Of a DNA stretch of 64,000 bases, positions 18,113-27,548 are shown in pieces (within the stretch, counting starts at the first letter, position 1; every line of letters begins with the position of its first letter). The notes under the pieces were generated by a model. That model worked only from the letters and a program-made list of their open reading frames with translations. It searched no databases and was not told the DNA's origin. The position numbers and the translations under genes are program-made. Source of the stretch: Aquabacterium sp. (GTDB lineage: Bacteria; Pseudomonadota; Gammaproteobacteria; Burkholderiales; Burkholderiaceae_C); NCBI RefSeq assembly GCF_016234775.1, contig NZ_JACRAH010000009.1, positions 1 through 64,000 of the forward strand, in the 5' to 3' direction.

Positions 18113-18661
18113 CTACCCCGCTGTGACTTGAGCTTCGTTGCTCGTGGTGATGCCGTTGAGCACCGAGATCTCATCCACAGACAAGACCTTGCCCAGATCC
18201 AGCAGGATCACGAAGTTGTTGTTGATCTTGGCCATGCCATCGATGAAGTCGGCGCGGATGCGGGTGCCGAAGCTCGGTGGGGGCTCGATGCTCGCGCTGT
18301 CGATCTGGCGCACCGCGCTGACCGCGTCCACGACGATACCCAGCACATGCGTGTCCTCATCGGACTGGACTTCCAGGATCACGATGCAGGTTCGGCGAGA
18401 GATCTCGGTGCGGGCCCGTCCGAAACGGGCATTGAGATCGATCACCGGCACGACGGCGCCGCGCAGGTTGATGACGCCGCGTATGAAGGACGGCATCATC
18501 GGCACCGAGGTGAGGTTGCCGTATTCGATGATCTCCCTCACTCGCAAGGTGCCCACTGCGAACAGCTCTTTGCCCAGGCTGAAGATGAGGTACTGGCTGA
18601 TCATGCCGGGCTTGCCGTCAGCTTGAGACTTCAAGGGTGCGGTCGATGTGGCTGTGCTCAT
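18113..18661 (-). CDS. cheW: Chemotaxis coupling protein CheW
   Basis: The 182-residue CheW-domain protein links receptors to CheA. The conserved parts are YLIFSLGKELFAVGTLRVRE, MMPSFIRGVINLRGAVVPVI and VDAVSAVRQI. A 20-residue extension precedes the domain and about 15 residues follow it. It is the only separate CheW of the operon; CheA has its own CheW-like domain. It starts right after the receptor gene at 18665. Confidence 0.94.
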   Translation of the reverse strand: MSTATSTAPLKSQADGKPGMISQYLIFSLGKELFAVGTLRVREIIEYGNLTSVPMMPSFIRGVINLRGAVVPVIDLNARFGRARTEISRRTCIVILEVQSDEDTHVLGIVVDAVSAVRQIDSASIEPPPSFGTRIRADFIDGMAKINNNFVILLDLGKVLSVDEISVLNGITTSNEAQVTAG

Positions 18662-18664
18662 GGA

Positions 18665-20368
18665 TTAGTCCTCGAACTTGACGAACTCTTGCGTGTTCAC
18701 CGGGGTGTTGTCGTGCTTGCGTTTGCCGATTTGAGGCTGGCGTGCAGGCGATCCTGAAGACCTGGCCGAGCGCGCAATGCGGTTGATGGCCTGTGAGGCG
18801 CTGACGGCCGGGCCTGGCTGCGCTTCTGTCTTGAAGAAGTTCATCAGCTCCTGCAATTGCTCTGCCTGGCTGCTCATTTCCTCGGCGGTGGCCGCGAGCT
18901 CTTCAGACGAGCTGGAGTTCTCCTGCGTGAGCTGCGACAGTTGCGTCACGGCGGTATTGATCTGCCCGATGCCCGACGACTGTTCGTCGGACGCGGAGGC
19001 AATTTCCTGCACCAGATCGGATGTCTTGGCGATCGTGGGCACGATGGCATCCAGCAGGTCTCCTGCCCGTTCGGCCAGGGCCACGCTGGACTTGGCCACT
19101 TCGCCGATTTCCTGTGCGGCCTCCTGGCTGCGCTCGGCCAGCTTGCGGACCTCGTCGGCCACCACGGCAAAGCCCTTGCCGTGCTCACCTGCACGGGCGG
19201 CTTCGATGGCGGCATTCAGGGCCAGCAGGTTGGTCTGGTAGGCGATGTCGTCCACGATGCTGATCTTGTCGGCAATGGTCTTCATGGCCACCACGGTGTC
19301 TTTCACCGCCTGGCCGCCTTCCGTGGCTTCCTTGGAGGCCTTGCCCGACATGCCTTCGGTCACCTTGGCGTTGTCGGCGTTTTGTTGCACCGAGCTGGTC
19401 ATCTGCTCGATCGAGGCGGAGGTTTCTTCCACACTGGAGGCTTGCTCGCTGGCGCCCTGGCTGATGCTTTGGGCGGTGGCCGACACCTGCTCTGCCGCGA
19501 CCGACAGAGCGTCAGACGCTGTGCGAACCTCACCAATGATCTGGGAGAGTTTGACGGCCATCGCCTTGACGGCCGCCAGCATGCTGCTGTTGTCGCCCGG
19601 CGCCAGCTGCACGTCCACCGTCAAGTCACCGTTGGACACCTTGTTCACGATCTCGCTGACGTAGGCGGGCTCACCACCCAGCTGGCGCAGGATGCTGCGG
19701 GTGATCCAGGCGCCGATCAGGCCGAGGATGACCAGCGCCACAGCGGCACATGTCAGCATGAACATCTTCGCGGAGGCCACCTGGGCGTCGCCTTCCTTGA
19801 CCGCTTCGTCGCCCACCTTGACGTTCAGGTCGACGATCTTGTCCAGGGTGACTTCCGCCTTGTCGAACAAGGGCTCGGCATGGGCGCTGCGCTGGTAGAA
19901 CTCGGTGAACAGGGCCTTCTGGCGTGCGGCATCTGTGTTGGCGCTCAGCGTCGCGATGGTTTCGGTGATCTTCGCGTCGGCGGCCTTCCAGTCAGTCCAA
20001 TCTTTGACAAACTGCTTCCACAGCACCTCCTCTTCGGGCGTTTGAGGCAGAGGTGCGTAGAGCTTCCAGCCATCCTCGGCGCGCTTCCACACGGTGTCCT
20101 TTTCTTTCAAGCTTTCGGCAAACTTGGCTTGAGCCTGATTGTCGTTTTCATAGAAGGCCACCAGCCGGTTGGCCGCCGTGATGGCCGTCTGGGCCTCGTT
20201 GATCATTTCAAGGCCCAGCACGGAGGGCAGGCGCACTTTGCCCACCTCCGACAGGGAGCCCGCGGTTTTGACCAGACCGCTCCAGCCGACGGCGCCGACC
20301 ATGGCCAGGGCCAGCAAGGCGACGGCGAGCAAGCTGATCAGCTTGGCCTTCAGTGACAGGTTGTTCAT
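18665..20368 (-). CDS. Methyl-accepting chemotaxis protein, cluster receptor 1
   Basis: The receptor has about 567 residues: N-terminal membrane helix ([19 protein letters not shown]), periplasmic helical sensor, second membrane helix, HAMP and signalling domain with [20 protein letters not shown]. It is a close relative of the receptor at 15550; both end with a basic KRKHD stretch and a short acidic-aromatic tail (here FVKFED), not the WxxxF CheR tether. The frame is open 18 codons further upstream, but [10 protein letters not shown] at 20368 is the better start, with AAAGG before it. It lies between cheA and cheW. Confidence 0.92.
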   Translation of the reverse strand: MNNLSLKAKLISLLAVALLALAMVGAVGWSGLVKTAGSLSEVGKVRLPSVLGLEMINEAQTAITAANRLVAFYENDNQAQAKFAESLKEKDTVWKRAEDGWKLYAPLPQTPEEEVLWKQFVKDWTDWKAADAKITETIATLSANTDAARQKALFTEFYQRSAHAEPLFDKAEVTLDKIVDLNVKVGDEAVKEGDAQVASAKMFMLTCAAVALVILGLIGAWITRSILRQLGGEPAYVSEIVNKVSNGDLTVDVQLAPGDNSSMLAAVKAMAVKLSQIIGEVRTASDALSVAAEQVSATAQSISQGASEQASSVEETSASIEQMTSSVQQNADNAKVTEGMSGKASKEATEGGQAVKDTVVAMKTIADKISIVDDIAYQTNLLALNAAIEAARAGEHGKGFAVVADEVRKLAERSQEAAQEIGEVAKSSVALAERAGDLLDAIVPTIAKTSDLVQEIASASDEQSSGIGQINTAVTQLSQLTQENSSSSEELAATAEEMSSQAEQLQELMNFFKTEAQPGPAVSASQAINRIARSARSSGSPARQPQIGKRKHDNTPVNTQEFVKFED

Positions 20369-20418
20369 GATGTGAGTGACCTTTCCAGGTGCTTGACGTT
20401 GTGAGTGGCGCTGCGAGC

Positions 20419-22641
20419 TCAATGGGCTTCGTGCAGCGCAGGGTGTCGAGCGTGGAAATGCCTGGGCTGGAAGCCCGCCTCGCTCTCTTGGGTCACTTGC
20501 GTGACCAGGTTGGGAACATCCAGCAGCAGGGCCACGGCCCCGTTGCCCAGGATCGTGAAGCCGCCGACGCCGCGGACGTGCTGGAAGACCTTTCCAAGTG
20601 GCTTGATGACCGTCTGCAATTCGCCCATCAACTGATCGACGACCAGGCCGACGCGCTTGCCGCCGCCCTTGACCACCACCACGTTCTGGCGGCGGCCAGG
20701 TTCTCCTTCGATGTCATACAGTTCGCGCAGGCGCACCAGGGGCAGCACCTCGCCACGCAGATCCAGCCAGTCGCTGCCCGCAGTCTGCTGGCGAGACATC
20801 TCGATGCACTCCACCACCATGCTCAGCGGCACCACATAGGACGACTTGCCCACACCCAGCAGGAAGCCGTCGATGATGGCCAGCGTCAGCGGCAAACGGA
20901 TGCACACGGTGGTGCCCACGCCTTCGGTGCTGCGCAGGTCGATCGAGCCGCGCAGCGCCAGAATGCTGCGCTTGACCACATCCATGCCCACGCCGCGCCC
21001 GGAGAGGTTGCTGACCTGCTCGGCCGTCGAGAACCCGGGCTGGAAGACCAGGTCGTAGATGTCCTTGTCGCTCAGTGCGGCATCGGGGGCCACCAGGCCG
21101 CGTTCGATGCCTTTGCGCAGGATGCGGTCCTTGCTCAGGCCGCCTCCATCGTCGCTGACTTCGATCACCACCTGGCCCGCTTCGTGTTTGGCGTGCAGGC
21201 TGACCGTACCTTGAACGGGTTTGCCGGACTGGGCGCGGCGTTCGGCGGATTCGATGCCGTGATCCATGGCGTTGCGCACCAGGTGGGTCAGGGGATCGGC
21301 CAGTTTCTCCACGACGGTCTTGTCGAGCTCCGTCTCGGCACCCGTGATCTTCAGGGCGATGTCCTTGCCCAGTTCCTGGCTGACGTCGCGCACCACCCGT
21401 TGAAAGCGGTTGAAGGTGCCCGCGATCTGGACCATGCGCAGGTTCAGGGCCGAGTCCCGCACCTCTTCCATCAGCCGGCTCACGGCCGAGGTGGCTTGGG
21501 TGAGGTCCTTGATCTTGTGCTTGCGGGCGATCAGGTGGGCCCCGGCGCCCGCGATGATCAACTCACCGACCAGGTCGATCAGGTGGTCCAGCTTGCTGGC
21601 ATCTACGCGCAACAGATTGGTGTCGCCCTGTCGCGTGGACTCGCGTGCCTTGCTTTGCTTGACCAGTGCGGCATCCACGACTGACGGGTGCACCTGGGCA
21701 CGGTCGATCAATATTTGCCCCAGGGGCTCGACGGGGCGGCCTTCATGCCCCGATACGGTCTGCTCGTCCAGTGCGGCATCCAGTTCGGCGCGCGTCAGGG
21801 TGCCGCAGCGAATCAGGATCTCGCCCAGGCGCAGTTCCGATTCGGGCAGGGCGGCGATCAGGTCGGTGTATTCGCTGATCTTGCTGCGTGGCGGCAGTAT
21901 GCGGATCTGGCTGTCATCCCGCACGAACTCGAATGCGCCTTCAATGGCGGCCTTGTCCGCCTGGCTGCGCAAGCTGATCTCGAAACCCAGATGGCACTCA
22001 TCGGGATCCAGGTCTGACAGCGCGGGCACGTTTTCGGTGAGCGTGACGATGTGCACGATCTCGCCCAGGGTGGTGAGAAAGCGCACGAAGCTCAAAGGGT
22101 CGAATCCCTCGCGCATGGTGTCCCTGCCGAATCGCAGCGAGATGTGCCAGTTGTCGGTATCGACCATGGCGCCGGGCGATTCGCTGCGTTCTGTCTGTTC
22201 GTCAGTCCGTGATGCGGTGGGGGGCTCGGCCTTGCCCGATGCGCTGCCGCCTGCCTGCAGCACCGCTTCGAGCTTGACTGTCAGCGCTGCGCCGCGTTGG
22301 GCGCAGGCCTCGTCAGGCTCATGGCCTTTGGCGATGAGTTCGACCAGCGAGTGAATGTGGTCACCCACCGACAGAAACAGGTTGGCCAGCGCGCCGTCGA
22401 ACCGGATCAAGCCTCGGCGAACATCGTCCAGCACGTTCTCTGCCACGTGCGTGAAGGCCACGATGTCGTTGAGGCCGAAGATGCCGGCGGAGCCTTTGAT
22501 CGTGTGGGCCGCACGGAAGATGGCGTTGATGGTCTCGGCATCGTCCGGTTGCTGCTCGATGAACAGCAGGGCCTCTTCCATGCGGTCGAGCAGTTCCTTG
22601 CTCTCCGTGATGAAGGCCTGAAGTGCTTCGTCAAGTTTCAT
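20419..22641 (-). CDS. cheA: Chemotaxis histidine kinase CheA with an MshEN-like insert
   Basis: This 740-residue kinase phosphorylates CheY and CheB. The Hpt domain (1-105) has His46 in [23 protein letters not shown]... region (about 165-250) follows. Residues 270-330 ([20 protein letters not shown], then [11 protein letters not shown]) look like the MshEN-type fold at the start of GspE/PilB ATPases, an unusual insert. Next come the dimerisation helices, the ATPase domain ([27 protein letters not shown]) and the CheW-like domain (about 610-735). Its ATG overlaps the stop of the STAS gene. Kinase motifs are complete. Confidence 0.94.
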   Translation of the reverse strand: MKLDEALQAFITESKELLDRMEEALLFIEQQPDDAETINAIFRAAHTIKGSAGIFGLNDIVAFTHVAENVLDDVRRGLIRFDGALANLFLSVGDHIHSLVELIAKGHEPDEACAQRGAALTVKLEAVLQAGGSASGKAEPPTASRTDEQTERSESPGAMVDTDNWHISLRFGRDTMREGFDPLSFVRFLTTLGEIVHIVTLTENVPALSDLDPDECHLGFEISLRSQADKAAIEGAFEFVRDDSQIRILPPRSKISEYTDLIAALPESELRLGEILIRCGTLTRAELDAALDEQTVSGHEGRPVEPLGQILIDRAQVHPSVVDAALVKQSKARESTRQGDTNLLRVDASKLDHLIDLVGELIIAGAGAHLIARKHKIKDLTQATSAVSRLMEEVRDSALNLRMVQIAGTFNRFQRVVRDVSQELGKDIALKITGAETELDKTVVEKLADPLTHLVRNAMDHGIESAERRAQSGKPVQGTVSLHAKHEAGQVVIEVSDDGGGLSKDRILRKGIERGLVAPDAALSDKDIYDLVFQPGFSTAEQVSNLSGRGVGMDVVKRSILALRGSIDLRSTEGVGTTVCIRLPLTLAIIDGFLLGVGKSSYVVPLSMVVECIEMSRQQTAGSDWLDLRGEVLPLVRLRELYDIEGEPGRRQNVVVVKGGGKRVGLVVDQLMGELQTVIKPLGKVFQHVRGVGGFTILGNGAVALLLDVPNLVTQVTQESEAGFQPRHFHARHPALHEAH

Positions 22642-22937
22642 GCGGTCTGCTCCGGGTGCCCGTCAGGAACGGTGGCAAATTCGTGGGTGAGATCCATCAG
22701 GGCCAGCGCGTGCGCCACCTGCGGTGCCATCGAGTTCAGGCTGATGCTTGTGCCGTTCTGGCGGGCTTCTCGCTGTGTGGCCAGCAGGAGCTGGATGCCT
22801 GCACCATCGATCTCGGACACCTCGCTGAGGTCGATCTGCAGCGGGCTGCCGTCGCTCAAGGCGGCCAGCAGGCGGGCTTTCAAGTCGTGCACGGCATACA
22901 CCGTGAGCTCGCCCTCGACCTTTACGGGCGTGCTCAT
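22638..22937 (-). CDS. STAS-domain protein in the chemotaxis operon
   Basis: The 99-residue protein is a single STAS domain, the fold of anti-sigma factor antagonists. The usual phosphorylatable region reads VSEIDGAGIQLLLA, with Gly or Ala where a Ser/Thr is often found, so regulation by phosphorylation is not obvious. It overlaps cheA by four bases and cheY by four bases, so all three are translationally coupled. In similar operons such proteins are thought to act as scaffold or switch partners; the role here is unknown. Confidence 0.85.
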   Translation of the reverse strand: MSTPVKVEGELTVYAVHDLKARLLAALSDGSPLQIDLSEVSEIDGAGIQLLLATQREARQNGTSISLNSMAPQVAHALALMDLTHEFATVPDGHPEQTA

Positions 22938-23302
22938 GGCATCACCAGCTTGGACACCACGCTCAGCAATTGAGGTGGCAGGAAGGGCTTGACGATCCAG
23001 GCTTTGGCACCAGCGGCCTTGCCCTTTTCCTTCTTGTCATCACCGGCTTCCGTGGTCAGCATGACCACCGGCGTGTACTTGTAGGCGGGCATCTGCTTCA
23101 TGGCGGTGACGAAGCCGAAACCATCCAGGTTGGGCATGTTCACATCGCTGATGACCAGGTGGTACTTGCGGCCATCCAGCTTGGTCAGCGCCTGTTTGCC
23201 GTCTTCGGCTTCAATCACGTCAAAGCCTGCGCCACTGAGGGCAATGCGAACAGCGGTTCGCAGTGAAGACGAGTCATCGACGACCAGAATGGTTTTGCTC
23301 AT
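22934..23302 (-). CDS. cheY: CheY-type single-domain response regulator
   Basis: The 122-residue receiver domain has the acidic pair in VVDDSSSLR, the phospho-acceptor Asp in LVISDVNMPNLDG, Thr in MLTTEAG and Lys in IVKPF. The KKEKGKAAGAKAWIVKPF stretch resembles PilG/CheY-like regulators of complex chemosensory systems. It could control the flagellar motor, type IV pili or another output. It overlaps the STAS gene (ATGA) and follows the short receptor gene by 18 bases. Confidence 0.92.
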   Translation of the reverse strand: MSKTILVVDDSSSLRTAVRIALSGAGFDVIEAEDGKQALTKLDGRKYHLVISDVNMPNLDGFGFVTAMKQMPAYKYTPVVMLTTEAGDDKKEKGKAAGAKAWIVKPFLPPQLLSVVSKLVMP

Positions 23303-23320
23303 GATGGTGCAGCTCCCTTG

Positions 23321-24520
23321 TCAGAAAAAAGTGGTGTCGCCGTCGTCGGCCGAACTGGTCGCCGGGATCAAGTCCGCCAGCTCGATCGGACGCCCCTCGT
23401 GCGCGGCCTGTTCTTCTGGCGTGGTGTAGGTGCTACGCAGCTGTGCCAGCCATTGCTCGGCTGAGGCGCTGGCCGCCGGGGGCGCGCTGTCGTTCACGCC
23501 CAGGGTGCGCAGCAACTGCTCCTGGTTGTCGCTGGTGTGCTGCAGGATCTGGCTGATGCGATCCTGGGCCTGCACGGCCACGAGCACCTGGTCAATTTCG
23601 TTTCGGATGGCCTGGCTCTCGGTCAGCAGGCTTTGCGTGTTGCTCATCACGTCGGTGGCCGTGCTGTGAATGCGTTGCACGACACCTTCGATGGTTTGCG
23701 AGGCCTGGTCCATCAGCGCCTTGTCGTGCTTGGTGAACGATTCGTAGCTGTGGCGTGCGCGGTCGATGGCCTCGCTGACCTGGGCGATGACCGAGGTGAT
23801 GCGCTCACCCGTCTGGCCGGATTCCAGCGACAGGAGTCGCACTTCCTTGGCCACCACCGCAAAGCCCCGGCCGCTTTCACCTGCGCGTGCCGCTTCAATG
23901 GCCGCGTTGATGGACAGCAGGTTGGTTTGCCTGGCGATGGCGCCCACTTCTGCGGCCATGCTCTGGAGTTGCCCCACGAACTGGGTGACGGTCACGACCT
24001 CATTGAGCAACTGGCTGCGTACCTCCAGGGCGTCGCGCAAGTCATGCAGCAGGCCCGTGAGTTGTGATTGCGCATCCGTGAGGGCGTGATGCAGTCCGCC
24101 GTCCTGGCCGCCTTGAGAGGCACGGTCCATGGTGTCGCACAGCCGTTGGGACATGCCCGCAAAACGCTGCGTCAGCACGTCCATGGCGTGTGAGAGTTGT
24201 TGCCTGGCGGCGTGCAGATGCCTTGACCAGATGGGCAGCACCGCACCACACAGGGATGGCAGATGGTCCTGGGGCTGGTGGGCGTGGCTCGCGGGCTTCA
24301 CTTGCTGCTGTCGGCGTGTCAACCACGAACTCAGCGGGCCACAAATCAGCGTGGCCAGTGTGGCGAATGCCAAACAGATTGGCCAAACCCATGCCGGCGC
24401 GGCCAAACTGATGTGAATGCACAAGGTACCCAGCGTGGCAACAGACAGCCCCTGCCACAAGGGTGATGAGGGCGTCGAGCCTTCATCGGTGGGGGAAATC
24501 ACCCCAGCTGCCAGTTCCAT
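23321..24520 (-). CDS. Short methyl-accepting chemotaxis-type protein
   Basis: The 399-residue protein has two closely spaced membrane helices (about 28-62) with almost no periplasmic part, no clear HAMP domain and a degenerate signalling domain. The tip is present ([33 protein letters not shown]). The C-terminus ends in DDGDTTFF. It probably senses a cytoplasmic or membrane signal. It is the first gene of the operon, with GGAG seven bases before the ATG, and faces the divergent regulator gene across a 355-base AT-rich region. Confidence 0.88.
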   Translation of the reverse strand: MELAAGVISPTDEGSTPSSPLWQGLSVATLGTLCIHISLAAPAWVWPICLAFATLATLICGPLSSWLTRRQQQVKPASHAHQPQDHLPSLCGAVLPIWSRHLHAARQQLSHAMDVLTQRFAGMSQRLCDTMDRASQGGQDGGLHHALTDAQSQLTGLLHDLRDALEVRSQLLNEVVTVTQFVGQLQSMAAEVGAIARQTNLLSINAAIEAARAGESGRGFAVVAKEVRLLSLESGQTGERITSVIAQVSEAIDRARHSYESFTKHDKALMDQASQTIEGVVQRIHSTATDVMSNTQSLLTESQAIRNEIDQVLVAVQAQDRISQILQHTSDNQEQLLRTLGVNDSAPPAASASAEQWLAQLRSTYTTPEEQAAHEGRPIELADLIPATSSADDGDTTFF

Positions 24521-24875
24521 GGTTTTGCTCCTGCGAATAGGCGTAGGCAGCTATTCGTCCAAAAGCGCATGCACCTTGATGAGGCGCAACGTGCTTTTGA
24601 GCAATATTTCATGGAGTCATCAGCATGCACGTCTCAAGTTGACGATTGCACGTGTGACAACTCCATCATGGGTGGCAGCAAGTGAGTGGGGCTTGATTTC
24701 TAGAGTGATAACTCCATATATGTGCTTATGACAGCTTATCGGATCACACAAATGTTTTGTTAAGTCATTTATGTGATCGGTGGCGTTTCGTGCAGGTATA
24801 TGTGATGAATGGCGCATTTTGCTGAGGATGCTGCCTGTGCTTTAATCTGCTGATCATTGTTTTTCCCATGCGGTT
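24521..24875. promoter_or_regulatory. Divergent regulatory region of the chemotaxis operon and a response regulator gene
   Basis: This 355-base spacer is clearly more AT-rich than its surroundings and holds no gene. It contains a 15-base imperfect inverted repeat (24740-24754 and 24766-24780, 13 of 15 pairs) with TGTGATC half-sites. There is also a direct repeat of the type GTGAnAACTCCAT at 24654 and 24705, plus an ATGGAGT copy at 24611. On the reverse strand TCCGATAA (24743-24736) is one base from a FliA -10. Which elements act is unknown. Confidence 0.6.
24740..24780. repeat. Imperfect inverted repeat, likely operator
   Basis: CGGATCACACAAATG (24740-24754) and CATTTATGTGATCGG (24766-24780) pair at 13 of 15 positions around an 11-base AT-rich centre. 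Size and symmetry fit a dimeric regulator site. The TGTGA half-sites recall CRP/FNR-family sites, but the spacing differs. Confidence 0.6.
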
Positions 24876-25562
24876 ATGCTTCCCAAATCACTAGCGCTCA
24901 TTGATGACGACAAAGAGTACGCGGAGTTCCTGGCGCAGTATCTGCAGGAGCAGGGCGTGCGTGTGGTTGTGTTCTCTGACAGCAATGATCTGTTGGTGCA
25001 TGCAGACCCTTACGGCTACCAGTTCTATCTGGTTGACCTCATGCTGCCTGGCATCGATGGCGTCGATCTGATCAAGCTGTTGCGCCGACGGACCACGGCT
25101 GGTCTGGTGGTGGTGTCCGGTCGCCTGGCACCCGATGTCTTCAAGGACGTCATCAGTGCCGGTGCGGACATGTACCTGACCAAGCCGGTGCAGTTCGAAC
25201 AGGTCGCCTTGGCCATCAAGGCGGTTCATCGCCGGATCAACAGCAACGGGCAGATATCCGCGGAGTGGCGACTTGAGCGGCGCACTGGCCAGTTGGTGGC
25301 ACCAGACGGCGCACGGGTGGACCTGAGCGACATCGACCAGACGCTGATGGAGTGTTTCGTGGAGGCCGGCGGTGAGGTGGTCAGCCGGGACACCCTGCGC
25401 CAACGCATTGGCAAAAGCGATGACAACGAGACCACGGATGGGCTCAATGCGACCATCTACCGCTTGCGTCGCTGCATTGAGCGTGCGACGCCCTTGCTGG
25501 TGCCCTTGCAGTCCAAGTCCAGGGTGGGCTATGTGTTCCGTGCGCCTTTGACGGCGGCTTGA
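24876..25562 (+). CDS. OmpR/PhoB-type response regulator
   Basis: The 228-residue protein has a receiver domain (acidic pair in ALIDDDKEY, phospho-acceptor in LVDLMLPGIDG, Lys in LTKPVQ) and a C-terminal winged-helix DNA-binding domain ending in SRVGYVF. It is convergent with, and 22 bases from, a PAS-sensor kinase gene, which could be its partner. It is divergent from the chemotaxis operon and could regulate it through the inverted repeat between them. No good ribosome binding site precedes the ATG. Confidence 0.88.
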   Translation: MLPKSLALIDDDKEYAEFLAQYLQEQGVRVVVFSDSNDLLVHADPYGYQFYLVDLMLPGIDGVDLIKLLRRRTTAGLVVVSGRLAPDVFKDVISAGADMYLTKPVQFEQVALAIKAVHRRINSNGQISAEWRLERRTGQLVAPDGARVDLSDIDQTLMECFVEAGGEVVSRDTLRQRIGKSDDNETTDGLNATIYRLRRCIERATPLLVPLQSKSRVGYVFRAPLTAA

Positions 25563-25584
25563 TCGATCAAGCCTGACAGGTTGG

Positions 25585-27105
25585 TCAGTGGCTGGGTGCC
25601 TGAACCATGGTCAGTCGCATTGTGGTGCCTGATTGCCCCTGGACGAGCAGGTTCACCTGCCCGCCGTGGAGTTCCATCACCCGTCGAACGATGTAGAGCC
25701 CCAGCCCATGGCCAGGCTGGCTGTGGTGGTGGTCGTGCGCGCCCCGCTCAAACAGGTGCGGCAGCACGTCCGGCGCTACGCCCGGGCCTTCATCGATCAC
25801 GTCGATGACGAGTGCCAGCGGCGCATCCGAGTCGCTGACCCGGATGGTAATGGGGGCATCCGGCGGGCTGAATTTCAGGGCATTGGACAGCAGGTTGCGC
25901 AGCGCCAGTCGCATCAAGCTCATGTCCATGGAGACGGTGCGGGTGGAGGTCAGCCGCTCGATGTGGATGCGGGCCTGTTCTTCCGCCGGCATGTCGGCCA
26001 CGGCAACGCCGATCAGTGTGTCGACATCCGCATCCTGCCGCGCGATGGGGGCCGACTGGGCCAGCAAGGCGGCGACGGCCAGGGTGTTGTCGATGTTGGC
26101 CATGACCTGATTCATGACCTTCTGGGCGCGTGCCACCCTTTGTGTGGCAGCCACGTCATTGAGGCTTGAGAGGCTGGCTTTGGCGCTTTGCAGCGCGGCC
26201 GATGCATTGTTGAGGGGTTGCCTCACTTCATGCGCGAGCACGTCCAGCATTTCGCTGCGTTCCTTGAGCAGGCGATCGAGCTCCGCCACCTGCTGCTCGA
26301 TGCGCTGCCGCATGGACTGCTCCTGTCGCAGTTCGGCCTCCTTGGTGCGTTGTTCGGTGATGTCCTGTACGGCCCCGAACATGCGCACCGGCAGCCCGCC
26401 TTCGAAGGCCACCTCGCAGAAACAGCGCACCCAGGCTCGACGCCCCGTGGCTGTGATGACGGGGAACTCGGCTTCCCACGGCTTGCCGCTCTGCGTGCCT
26501 GAGGCCACCATGGCGTTGAGCCAGTCGCGGGCTTCCGGATCGACAAACTGGCGCGCTTCTTCGCGCGTGGGTTGATAGCCTGGTGGCAGATCGTAGATGC
26601 GACACACCTGATCCGACCATTTCACGGCATTGGTGCGCAGGTCCACTTCCCAGCCACCCACACTGGCCATGCGCCCGGTCTGGTCCAGAAAGGCCTCGCT
26701 GGCACGCAAGGCAGCCTCGGTTTCCTTGAGTTTGGTGACCTCTGTGACCTGGACCAGAAAGCCTTGCACTTGTCCATCGACGATGTCGGGCAGGTAGCTG
26801 GCCAGGCTGTGCCTTTGCACGCCGTCCGGGCCCGGCACGATGCGCTCGAACTGCTGCTCCTGGCCCGCCAGGGCGCCCCTTATATAGGCCTCGTTGAGTG
26901 CGAACAGCTTGGCCCCCAGCAGATCCTCCATGCGGATGCCGATGATCTGCTCGGGCGTGCGGCCGAACCAGACCTTGTAGGCCTTGTTGGCAAAGCGGCA
27001 GCGCAGATCCTTGTCCCAGTAGGCCAGCATGGAGGGTACGTGGTCCACCAGGCGGCGCATGTAGTAGCTGATGTCGCTGCTTTGACTTGGGCTGTTGTTG
27101 CGCAT
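25585..27105 (-). CDS. Soluble PAS-PAS sensor histidine kinase
   Basis: The protein of about 506 residues has no clear membrane segment. It has two PAS domains (about 15-130 with FANKAYKVWFGRTPEQI, and 140-265 ending in FGAVQDITE) and a coiled coil. The H-box is LAHEVRQPLNNA, and the ATPase domain has LRNLLSNALKFS, DEGPGV and GHGLGLYIV. The final HGG segment is normal. The start at 27105 (MRNNSPSQ) lies two bases after the ybeY stop, so it may be expressed with phoH-ybeY. It is convergent with the OmpR-type regulator at 24876, its possible partner. Confidence 0.88.
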   Translation of the reverse strand: MRNNSPSQSSDISYYMRRLVDHVPSMLAYWDKDLRCRFANKAYKVWFGRTPEQIIGIRMEDLLGAKLFALNEAYIRGALAGQEQQFERIVPGPDGVQRHSLASYLPDIVDGQVQGFLVQVTEVTKLKETEAALRASEAFLDQTGRMASVGGWEVDLRTNAVKWSDQVCRIYDLPPGYQPTREEARQFVDPEARDWLNAMVASGTQSGKPWEAEFPVITATGRRAWVRCFCEVAFEGGLPVRMFGAVQDITEQRTKEAELRQEQSMRQRIEQQVAELDRLLKERSEMLDVLAHEVRQPLNNASAALQSAKASLSSLNDVAATQRVARAQKVMNQVMANIDNTLAVAALLAQSAPIARQDADVDTLIGVAVADMPAEEQARIHIERLTSTRTVSMDMSLMRLALRNLLSNALKFSPPDAPITIRVSDSDAPLALVIDVIDEGPGVAPDVLPHLFERGAHDHHHSQPGHGLGLYIVRRVMELHGGQVNLLVQGQSGTTMRLTMVQAPSH

Positions 27106-27107
27106 GC

Positions 27108-27548
27108 TCAGTCCGCGTAAGGATCCTCGAAGCCCAGCGCGGCCATGATCTCGCGTTCTTGCGCTTCCATGGCTTCGGCGTCCTTCTTTTTCATGTGATC
27201 CCAACCTTGCGCGTGCAAGGCACCGTGCACCAGCATATGCGCGTAGTGGGCTTCCAGTGTCTTGCCCTGCTCTCGGGCTTCGCGCTCAATGACAGGGGCG
27301 CAGATGATCAGGTCGGCCATGACCACCGGTTCGATCGCATAGTCGAAGGTCAGCACATTGGTGGCGTAGTTCTTCTTGCGGAAGTCCTTGTTCAGCGCGC
27401 GGCCTTCTTCTTCACCGACGATGCGCACCGCGAATTCGGCATCGGTGTCGAGCGCGGCTTTCAGCCAGCGGGCCACCTTGTGGCGGGCCAGGGTGTCGCG
27501 GTGGCTTTTGTCTGCGAACTGCAGGCTCAGGCTGAGGGTCGGTTTCAT
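27108..27548 (-). CDS. ybeY: Endoribonuclease/rRNA maturation factor YbeY
   Basis: The 146-residue zinc protein takes part in 16S rRNA 3'-end processing and ribosome quality control. The signature HGALHAQGWDH carries the three zinc-binding His. TNVLTFDY is also conserved. Its ATG overlaps the stop of phoH (ATGA), the usual phoH-ybeY pairing. The length is normal. Confidence 0.95.
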   Translation of the reverse strand: MKPTLSLSLQFADKSHRDTLARHKVARWLKAALDTDAEFAVRIVGEEEGRALNKDFRKKNYATNVLTFDYAIEPVVMADLIICAPVIEREAREQGKTLEAHYAHMLVHGALHAQGWDHMKKKDAEAMEAQEREIMAALGFEDPYAD

